Shown piece by piece: positions 33,101 to 41,100 of a DNA stretch of 64,000 nucleotides; positions within the stretch are counted from its first letter, which is position 1, and each line of letters begins with the position of its first letter. The translations under genes were made by a program, and so were the position numbers. The notes beneath the pieces are model-generated. The model was given only the letters and a program-made list of their open reading frames with translations, did no database searches and was not told where the DNA came from. The DNA comes from Closterium sp. NIES-65 (lineage: Eukaryota; Streptophyta; Zygnematophyceae; Desmidiales; Closteriaceae), in assembly GCA_948144175.1 (NCBI GenBank), contig CANXME010002549.1, positions 186,001-250,000 of the forward strand, read 5' to 3'.

Positions 33101-36098
33101 GGGGACCTGGTACCAAGAAGAGCGGGGGTGGGGGGAGGGACGGAGTGCGGTAGGGGAAGAGGCGGTAGTAGGGTACCGACTCGTCGAACGTGACGTCCTG
33201 GGAGGACAGAACACGTCGAGAGGTGGGGTGGTAAAACTGCCACCCAGGGGCGTCGGGGGGGAACCCCAGGAAGACGCAGGGAGAAGCACGAGGGGATAGC
33301 TTGTCCGCAGACAGGTCGCGAACAAACGCCCGAGATCCCCAGACCCGGAACGCCGACGCATCGCCAACCTTCCCCGTCCACAGCAGGGCTGGGGAGGTCT
33401 CCGGTCGAGAGACCCTGGGGTGGAGGTTGATCTGGTGCGCAGCGTACCTGACCGCAAACGGCCACAGAAAATGGGGAGCAGCCGCATGCATCATGGACGT
33501 ACGAGCGACGTCCATGACCATGCCAATGCGGCGCTCAGCAATCCCATTCTGCTGCGGTGAGTCCGGAAGCGTGAAGGTCTGACGGATGCCTCGCGCACGA
33601 CAGTAGGCACTCAGGAGGCCAGAGGAGAACTCTCCGCCTCTGTCCGAGTGCAGACGCAGAACAGGGAAGTCAGAGCCAAAGCTCCTCCGAAGCTGGAGAC
33701 GAGCTGCGCGGATCCAGTCGATCAACACCGCAGTGACCTCACCCTTGCTGCGCAAGGGGAAGACTGTGGTGTAACGCGAGTAGTCGTCAACCACCAGCAG
33801 GAAGTAGCGCTCCTGACCCTGTCCACGGACGCGGGCTGGGCCCCACACATCCATGTGAAGCGTCTGCAACGGGGCCTCTGTCGGAGGAAACTGGGAGGAG
33901 TGAGGGGCAGCACGCTGGCGCCCCTCGACACAGGGGACACAGGTGGGGCCAGGGCCCGGAGGAAGGGGAGGGAGAGACCGGGGAAGACCAGACACAAGGA
34001 CTCGCGAGGCCATGCCTCTGAGCCGAAGCAGAGAGGGGTGGCCAAGGCGGTGGTGCCAGAGGAGGGTCTCGTGAGACAAACGACGGCACGAGCAGGGGGC
34101 AGACTCAGGACCAGACCTGGACGCTGCAGCAAACACCTGACCAGACGAAGTGACCCTACCAGACTCAGCACCTGGAGGAGAAGCAGTGGTCAGAGTGTAC
34201 AGGCTCGACCCTGGCCGACGTGTAAACGTAGCCAGGTGGCGACCTGTATCCGCCTCCGTGCAGTGGGTCACCCGCTGACGAGCAGGGGTGAACTGGTGGA
34301 CACCCGCATCCTGGAGGTCAGCACCACTCACCAAGTTCGTCGAGAACGAGGGGAGGTAGAGACCAGTCAGGGTGCCAGAGGGGGCCGCCGGACACGGGAG
34401 GACAGTGGAGAAGCGAGACAGGACAGGCCCCCCAGAGGGGTCAGCCAGGGACACCGCAACCGGCCGACTCAGCGGCGTGAGAGTGGTGCGGTCCCGAAAG
34501 AAGGAGCGAGACGCTCCAGAGTCAAGAGTGAAGGTGTGAGAGGCCGAAGCCGACACAGTACCTGAGAGGGCAGACTCACCAGCACCTGAGAGCACAGACG
34601 CACTGGCACCTAGAGCAGCAGCCTCACTAGTACCTGACGCGGCAGTACCAATGCCCGGGTCGGGCGGGAAACACCGGTAACAGTCATCCTCATCACTACC
34701 AATCGCAGCATACATAGCAGAGAGAATAGCATCAAAATCAAGATCATAAATAGCTACACCAGCCCTAGACAGCTCTCCCCAGCGGGGGATCTCAGCTGCC
34801 TCCGGAAACTGCTGACGCCAGGCGTCAGTCAGGCGGCCAAAGCAGCGGCGGGCAGTGTGGGCGCCTCCACACCTCTCCCCTGCACGGTCACCGGTGCGGA
34901 GAACGTAGGGGCAAGGACCAAGCGCACCACCACGCTGACGCTGCGAGTACCACTCACGGAGCTGCTGAGGGGCGGGGACGGTGCGAGAGCGCTGCTGCTG
35001 CTGTGGCTGCTGCTGCGGCTGCTGCTGCTGCTGCTGCTGGCGCTGACCACCCCCGGAGCTGCTCCGCTGGGACGAGCCACTCCGACCCCCGCCTCCACTG
35101 CCACCCCCGTCTCCACCTCCACCTCCCCCACCAGGACCGTCGCTCCCACCGCTCCCACCGCCTCCTCCGCTACCACCTCCGCCGCCACCTCCGCCTCCAC
35201 CGCCGCCACCAGTACCTCCACTCCCGCCACCACCCCCACCGCCACCCCCACTCCCCCCGCCACCCCCACCGCCTCCTCCACCGCCCCCTCTAGCTCCACC
35301 CGCTCCCTTGCCCCCCTTGCCCTTGCCAGCGCGGCGTCTGCCGCTGGGGGCAGACGCCGCGCCGACCGACTCAAAACCAGTGAGGTCGGCCGCAGCGGCA
35401 GAGGCGACAGAGGGCAGCAGGGGGGAAGGACCACACCCCTCAAAGATAGGGGTGCGAGGGTCACCCCGAGAGGCCCCTACAGCGACAATACTCTTCTCAG
35501 CCGCTAGCAGGGACTCCTCAAGGAGGTCGACAGTGAGAGTGGTGGGACAGACAGAGAGAAACTGGTCCCTAACGACACGAAGGGACTCAGGGAGACGGGT
35601 GACGAGAAAGTAGAGAGTGATGTACATGGGAGGAGGATTCGCAGCGCGGAACTCAGCAGGAAGGGCAGCGCGGTAGCGGGTGTCACTAGCACGGAGGTGG
35701 GTAACGAGGTCAGCGACAGTGGGAAAGGAAGCGAGGTCAGGGAAGAGAAACGGTAGCATGAGGCGGCTAAGGGTAGCGGAGGAAGGGGAGGAGTAGCGTG
35801 CAACTACAGCGTCGTACAAGGCCTGAGCGGTCTTGCACTGACTAAAGTGGGCACGCTCAGAGGAAGGGAGGTGGCGACGCACAGCAAGACGTGCAGCAGC
35901 ATCGCGGGTCGCCCACTTGGAGCGAACGGCAGAGTCAGCATCAGCAGGTGGGGCAGGGACAGCGCCAGAGACAAAGTCAAAGAGAGAGACCTCATCTATC
36001 GCATCACACAGTAAGTACAGCTGCAGGTCTTCAATCCAGACGGCAAAGTCAATGGCCCTCCCCTCAGCGTCAAAGGTAAGAACATTGGGGGTGGCCAT
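30129..36098 (-). CDS. copia-2 Gag-Pol polyprotein, uninterrupted
   Basis: 1989 codons from the ATG at 36098 (MATPNVLTFDAEG). Approximate residue order: Gag (1-250, DUF4219/UBN2-like), glycine-run tail, poly-Gln, zinc-finger-like CPYVL..ERCGGAHTARRC, protease LDSGASRSFF (about 525), integrase HHRLGH..CVPC (680-720), core DVWGP (750), HSDRGGEF (815), NGIAERR (857), GGAEP-type linker (1030-1120), RT (1510 onward, YVDD near 1663), RNase H with HADASWADD, SCEAEIYAG, LYVDNKA. The frame stays open upstream to 36989 through the leader repeats, but the homologous ATG in all three copies is the one used here. Where copia-1 and copia-3 have TAG between Gag and the zinc finger, this copy has CAG. Confidence 0.95.
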   Translation of the reverse strand: MATPNVLTFDAEGRAIDFAVWIEDLQLYLLCDAIDEVSLFDFVSGAVPAPPADADSAVRSKWATRDAAARLAVRRHLPSSERAHFSQCKTAQALYDAVVARYSSPSSATLSRLMLPFLFPDLASFPTVADLVTHLRASDTRYRAALPAEFRAANPPPMYITLYFLVTRLPESLRVVRDQFLSVCPTTLTVDLLEESLLAAEKSIVAVGASRGDPRTPIFEGCGPSPLLPSVASAAAADLTGFESVGAASAPSGRRRAGKGKGGKGAGGARGGGGGGGGGGGGSGGGGGGGGGSGGTGGGGGGGGGGGGGSGGGGGSGGSDGPGGGGGGGDGGGSGGGGRSGSSQRSSSGGGQRQQQQQQQPQQQPQQQQRSRTVPAPQQLREWYSQRQRGGALGPCPYVLRTGDRAGERCGGAHTARRCFGRLTDAWRQQFPEAAEIPRWGELSRAGVAIYDLDFDAILSAMYAAIGSDEDDCYRCFPPDPGIGTAASGTSEAAALGASASVLSGAGESALSGTVSASASHTFTLDSGASRSFFRDRTTLTPLSRPVAVSLADPSGGPVLSRFSTVLPCPAAPSGTLTGLYLPSFSTNLVSGADLQDAGVHQFTPARQRVTHCTEADTGRHLATFTRRPGSSLYTLTTASPPGAESGRVTSSGQVFAAASRSGPESAPCSCRRLSHETLLWHHRLGHPSLLRLRGMASRVLVSGLPRSLPPLPPGPGPTCVPCVEGRQRAAPHSSQFPPTEAPLQTLHMDVWGPARVRGQGQERYFLLVVDDYSRYTTVFPLRSKGEVTAVLIDWIRAARLQLRRSFGSDFPVLRLHSDRGGEFSSGLLSAYCRARGIRQTFTLPDSPQQNGIAERRIGMVMDVARTSMMHAAAPHFLWPFAVRYAAHQINLHPRVSRPETSPALLWTGKVGDASAFRVWGSRAFVRDLSADKLSPRASPCVFLGFPPDAPGWQFYHPTSRRVLSSQDVTFDESVPYYRLFPYRTPSLPPPPLFLVPGPPPVVPLPPQGPAPSGVSQVDAVEPVEVTGDSGAAAGAEPGGAESGGAEPGGAESGGAEPGGAEPGGAESGGAVPGGADPGGAEPGGDVPGGAVPEVAEPRGAVPGGAVSRGAEPGGAVPGGASSRREPLSPQELREWFAGRWRRAAGAGGSSAAEGTAAARPAGARTVGAGAAESESSPGAGPAEGVGAEPAVGGPTDSAPGAAAGGSGASGGAAGGATGVGAPAGAAGAVPAVSSVAARPRPYFVPLLQQVLGLTPPPPPFEGPQPVRSQPQLQPASPLPAPSPYAGPTGGLTERREPASRPVSPVRTERASGRGSRQRPPPVPGTHRMSLRPSTAPLRAPLPSPPASSLPALADPESDALRAASPTVTRLLATAVTDPSFESSAASALVTELVDFAARCRLDYAARLVTESESACPPSVGGECALGTDVLEDRQEEFQCLAAASPRLASVLLAPEGDPDAPDIPTPRSYAEAIEGPYSSQWQAAMDAEMASWKSTGTYVDAVPPPGANIVSGMWIFRVKRPPGSPPVFKARYVARGFSQRQGVDYFQTFSPTPKMTTLRVLLHVAAHRDYELHSLDFSTAFLQGSLHEEIWLRRPPGFTGSFPPGTQWSLRRPVYGLRQAPREWHDTLRTTLAALGFAPSTADPSLFLRTDTSLPPFYILVYVDDLVFATADTAGLAYVKSELQKRHTCTDLGELRSYLGLQITRDRARRTITLTQSHMVQQVLQRFGFTYSSPQATPLPTRHSLSALPSDESVESSGPFAELVGCLMYLMTCTRPDLAYPLSILARFVAPGRHRPEHMAAAKRVLRYLCSTSGMGLVLGGRSPVVLTGHADASWADDQATQRSSQGYTFSLGSGSVSWRATRSSSVLGSSCEAEIYAGAMAAQELRWLTYLLTDLGEQPRSPPVLYVDNKAMLALCREQRLEHRTKHIALRYFLARELQQRGQLRLAYVASEANTADVFTKALAPCDHQRCCTQLGLVPVLPHLLSS

Positions 36099-37062
36099 GA
36101 CAGCAGCTGAAAATCTCACCGGGCTGGGAGAGGCGGGTAGGTCAGCAGCAGAGGAACAGCAGCACGGCTCCGCAGGCGGCTCGGGCGGCGCGGGCGGCTC
36201 GGCGGCGGCTCGGGCGGCGGCTCGGCGGCGGTTCGGCGGCGGCTCGGCGGCGGCTCGGCGGCGGCTCAGGCGGCGGCGGCTCGGCGGCGGCTCGGCTGCT
36301 GCTGGGCGGCGCGGGCGGCTCGGGCGCCACGGGCGGCTCGGCGGCGGCTCTGGCGGCTCGGCGGCGGCTCGGGCGGCGGCTCGGCGGCGGCTCGGCGGCG
36401 GCTCGGCGGCGGCTCGGCGGCGGCTCAGGCGGCGGCGGCTGCTGCTGGGCGGATCGGCGGGGCCGCGTAGCAGAGTGGCGGCGGGGCCGCGACCGAAGAG
36501 AGCGGCGGGGCCGCTTAGCAGAGGGCGGCGGGGCCGCGACCGAAGAGAGCGGCGGGGCCGCGTAGCAGGGGGCGGCGGGGCCGCGTAGCAGAGGGCGGCG
36601 AGGCCGCGTAGCAGAGGGCGGCGGGGCCGCGATCGAAGGGCGGCGGGGCCGCGTAGCAGAGGGCGGCGGGGCCGCGTAGTAGAGGGCGGCGGGGCCGCGT
36701 GGCAAAGGGCGGCGGGGCCGCGATCGAAGGGCGGCGGGGCCGCGTAGCAGAGGGCGGCAGGGCCGCGTAGCAGAGGGCGGCGGGGCCGCGTAGCAGAGGG
36801 CGGCGGGGCCGCGAGGCAGAGGGCGGCGGGGCCGCGTAGCCGAGGGCGGCGGGGCCGCGATCGAAGGGCGGCGGCGGGGCCGCGTAGCAGAGGGCGGCGG
36901 GGCCGCGATCGAAGGGCGGCGGGGCCGCTAGGGAAGGGCGGCGGAGCCGCGAGGGGAAGGGCGGCGTAACGGTCCGCTAGGGGCGACACGACGGGTCGCT
37001 AAAAAAAAAACGCGCCTCGGGGCGCGGTTCGGTGGGCCCTAGAAGCAGTCCCTAGGAGGGAA
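36099..37062 (-). repeat. GC-rich tandem-repeat leader of copia-2
   Basis: 36180-36450 holds ggcggctcg-type units. 36480-36960 holds about twenty copies of a 23-bp unit (ggcggcggggccgcgtagca plus gag) with variants. Because 23 is not a multiple of three and all three minus-strand frames of the unit are open, the gag frame runs unbroken through the array as a 23-residue repeat. An A10 run lies at 37000-37009. Confidence 0.88.
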
Positions 37063-37077
37063 CCTGCTCTGATACCA
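37063..37077 (-). other. primer binding site of copia-2 (initiator tRNA-Met)
   Basis: TGGTATCAGAGCAGG on the minus strand, directly after the 5' LTR; exact match to the classical plant copia site. Confidence 0.92.
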
Positions 37078-37209
37078 TGTGGAAACAAAGAACGAGGATG
37101 GAATGACTATGAACGAAGTGAGTACAAATAGGAAACCCTAATTGGGTTGTACCCCCTATGGGATACCCCACTATAGCCTACAGAAACAAGTAAGCTATAA
37201 GTTCAGACA
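37078..37209 (-). repeat. 5' LTR of copia-2
   Basis: 132 bp, TG..CA, followed by GTTCG (37210-37214). Confidence 0.94.
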
Positions 37210-37214
37210 GTTCG

Positions 37215-38153
37215 ACCTCATCGCGATAGTGGGCATCGATGGAGCAAGAAACGTTGAGCAAGAAACATGCGCTTTGGAGCAACAATATGTAGAACCAGCG
37301 CCAGCTTCAGCGCGTTACGTTCCAGCATGTACGAGCACGTGAAATTCAGCTGACTCAGCTGATACACTAAAACGCATCAGCATTTTCGTCAGCTCAACAA
37401 AACGCGGCGAAAGTGAAAACGAAACCCACATACCCCATATTAGTCCTAAATCATTTCTCTACACCGTAAGTAACCACGAAGTACATGCTTATATTCTTCC
37501 GTCAAAACCCTCATGATTGGGCATTCGGTGTAGATAGAGACGAAATGCAATACGTATAATACAAAACGACTTAAGAGGGTGGGAGAAAGGTACAGATAAA
37601 CGTAAGTGGATTTGAAAAAAAAAATATACATCTTTGTTGCGTTATCTTAAGTACCGGTATTCATATTCTACGCAACCCTTACGACGTTCATCGTCGAGCC
37701 TTGTTTTTTCCGACACTGTCAGAGTCACATAATTCTCGTTACAGTACCACTCTCGTTTTACGTCTTCCTCCAAATTGTATGAACGCCAAGATGCCAGAAA
37801 TCTAATTTCTGTACACGGAATACAAGAGCTGGTTCACATGTTAATAACGAGAATGGCAAAAGCTAAATGACAGCAGCATCACCATACCCATTGTGACTTG
37901 CCGCACTACGAATTTCCGTGTGCGGATTGTTGAAAGGCTCAGGTGGGTTGCGAGAATCTTGCCGCGTGGCGCGACGCGTAGGTTGGCCGAACCAGGAGGA
38001 GCATTTAAGTCCGTTCTATCGTGCAACCTTTGCTTTACGACACACTTATCAAAACAAATTCCGAGTCGGTTCATCAACTTTTCCCAGCCGTTCTCCCCGC
38101 AACCGTCGTCCTCAAGGTGATTTTTAAGTCGACTCAAAAGTCACCTCGTCCCC
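37215..38153. other. upstream region of the phosphoglycerate mutase gene
   Basis: About 940 bases without a recognisable gene. It should include the promoter and 5' untranslated region. No convincing TATA box close to the ATG was found. Confidence 0.45.
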
Positions 38154-41100
38154 ATGGTGTCAGACGAGCCGATTCCGCGATCCGACATGGCTGGCGGCAA
38201 CCCTCCAGCCTCGAGTCGCTCGCCAAGCGCAACTTATTCCTCAGTCCCGCAGAGCGTCACCACCCGCGTCGCGTTCGTATTGATTGACGGAATCGGTGAC
38301 GTGGCGGTGCCGTCGTTGGGCGGCCGGACGCCGCTCGAGGCGGCACATACGCCGAATCTGGACGCAATCGCGGCGGCGGGAGTCAACGGCCTGATGGACC
38401 CTGTAGAACCCGGGCTGGCGTGCGGCAGGTACGAATCGACGGCTGGGATTGTTGGAGCGACGGGGGAGACTTAATTTGACTTACAGACAGGGAAAGGGGG
38501 TGGGGAAGAAGTGGGGGAAGGGGATGGGGGAGAGTGGGTGGATAGGGGCAGGGGACAGGGGGGCAGGGGGGCCAGGAGTGGGGGGGGGGCAGGGGGGCAG
38601 GAAAGGAGGAAAGGCGGGAGGAAGGGGGAGAAGGGCTCGGATAAGTGTCGCGAGTGGGGCAAGAGGGGAACGGAGCATGCAGTGAGGAAATAGCGGCCCA
38701 GGTCCCTGTCTCATCCCTTATCACCCCGTCATATCCCCCCGTCCTATCCCCCCTGAGTCACCCCCCGTCCTATCCCCCCTGAGTCTCCCCCGTCCTATCC
38801 CCCCTGAGGCTCCCCGTTTTCCCCACTGTGTATTCTCCGTCTCCCCACTGGACTTCCCCCTTCCCCACACGTCCCGCCACTCCCCCCTCCAGCAGTGACA
38901 CGGCACACCTCTGCATGGGCGGGGTGAAAAAGGTGATGTTTTGAGACGTCTCAAAACTGCACGGGCGGGGTTACCTGCAACATCCCTCACCGCCCGCCGC
39001 ACATTCCCTTCCCCTGATTCGCCTCACCACACTCCCCTCTCCCTCCTCTCCCCCCTCTCCCTCCTCTCCCCCCTCTCCCTCCTCTCCCTCCTCTCCCCCC
39101 TCTCCCTCCTCTCCCTCCTCTCCCTCCTCTCCCCCCTCTCCCCTGCCTGCCCGCAGTGACTCGGCGCATCTCTCTCTGCTGGGTTACAACCCCCGCCAGC
39201 ACTACAGGGGGCGAGCACATAAGCGCGCTGAAAACCCCTCCCCCCTAACCCTCTGCCCCATGCACCCATGCACACCCCCCCCCTCCCCTTGCAGTGACAC
39301 GGCGCATCTCTCGCTGCTGGGTTACAACCCCCGCCACCACTACAGGGGGCGGGGGGCGTTCGAGTCCATGGGAGCCGGGATTCCCATGCAACCTGGCGAC
39401 ATCGCTTTCAAGGTGGGTGGTATGCTTCAAACGGGTATGCTGTTATGTTTCAAACGAGTATGCGATGTTGGGTGGGCGGTACAATGTCACAAACCAGCAC
39501 TACAGGGGGCGAGGGGCGTTTGAGTCCATGGGAGCTCGCATCCCCGTGCAGCCTGGGGACATTGCATTCAAGGTGGGTGGGTAATGCGGTGTAAACGAGT
39601 GTGCTATGTTGGGTGGTTGGTACATTGCTTCGAACCAGCTCTACAGGGGGCTGAGCGGCGCTTGAGTCCATGGGTGCTGGGATTCCCATGCAGCCTGGGG
39701 ACATTGCGTTCAAGGTGGGTAACATGCTTCAAACGAGTACGCTAGTTGCTACAAACGAGTACGCTAGTTGCTACAAACGAGTACGCTAGTTGCTACAAAC
39801 GAGTTCATGGAGTCAGGAGCCCCATGCAGCCTGCGTGGGGACGTCGCGTGCAAGGTGGGTAAAACGCTTAGTGAGTTTGCTAGTAGCGAGTATACTTTTA
39901 ACGAGTACATTGACGCCGAGACTCCTATGCAACCTGACCTGGCAGGCAGATGTACTCCTGTGCCTCTTTGCCTCTACCCTGTGTTTGAAGTGGTGTTGAG
40001 TTTATTATTTAGAATTCTCAAAAGTGAACTCAACATAGCTGTGTTTGACATAGTGTTCTGAGACGTCTCTAAACACTACTTCAAAACACATCGAAGCCGG
40101 GATTCCTATGCAGCCTGGTAGAGGCACTCCTGTGCCTCTTTGCCTCTACCCTCCCCATACTCTCACAACGGGGATCATTGGGAAACGCCAGGCAGCTAAT
40201 GCCTCCTCCCCTTCCTGCACTCCCGCACCCATGCTTCGCTCTTCACCTCTCCCGTTCCCATGCTTCGCTCTTCTCCTCTCCTGTTTCCATGCTTCGCTCT
40301 TCACCTCTCCCGTTCCCATGCTTCGCTCTTCACCTCTCCCGTTCCCATGCTTCGCTCTTCACCTCTCCCGCACCCATGCTTCGCTCTTCACCTCTCCCGT
40401 TCCCATGCTTCGCTCTTCTCCTCTCCCGTTCCCATGCTTCGCTCTTCACCTCTCCCGCACCCATGCTTCGCTCTTCACCTCTCCCGTTCCCATGCTTCAC
40501 TCTTCACCTCTCCCGCACCCATTCCTCCACAGAGCAACGCCGCAGTGTTGGACAAACACCGGGGCAAACGGGGATGGTGGTGAAGCCCCGGGCTCCTCAC
40601 CACTTCCCTCCTCTTACTACCCTCCTATACTCGTCCTTCTCTTTCCACGCAACTTCGCAGTGTTGGACGAGGCAACGGGGATCGTGGTGAAGCGCCGAGC
40701 GCATCATTGCCTCGCTGCTCTCCACCTCTGCACCACCCCCCCCCTCCGCCCCCTTCCCTCTTCCCTGCGCCCTCTCCCCACATCCGCACAGAGCAACTTC
40801 GCAGTGTTGGACGAGGCAACGGGGATCGTGGTGAAGCGCCGGGCGGATCGGCACTTTGAGGAGGAGGGGCCAATCCTGTGCCGCCACCTGGACGGCCTCA
40901 AGATCCCTGGATTCCCGGACTACCAAGTCAGCATCAAGTACGTACGGCCCACAATAGAGTCAGAGAACAAAACAGGGCATTTTTTTCCCTATGTTCCGTG
41001 TTTGTCCAATTTTGAGATGCCCCTTAACTGCTTGTCTCCCAAGTCACTGGACCCACACTTTTTTTTTCTGTACCCACCCTTTTTTCACCTGTTGTTTTTT

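Larger units (their letters stand above)
29800..37209 (-). mobile_element. copia-2: complete, apparently intact Ty1/copia element
   Basis: 7410 bp, 132-bp LTRs that differ at one position, and perfect target duplication GTTCG (29795-29799 and 37210-37214). Primer binding site, leader, one continuous gag-pol frame and polypurine tract are all present. By structure this is the only copy in the window that could still be autonomous. Confidence 0.95.

Noticed and set aside
36099-36989. N-terminal extension of copia-2 Gag (about 297 residues)
   Set aside because: Kept only as a leader repeat: the ATG conserved in all three copies is downstream, and the open frame is explained by the stop-free 23-bp unit.
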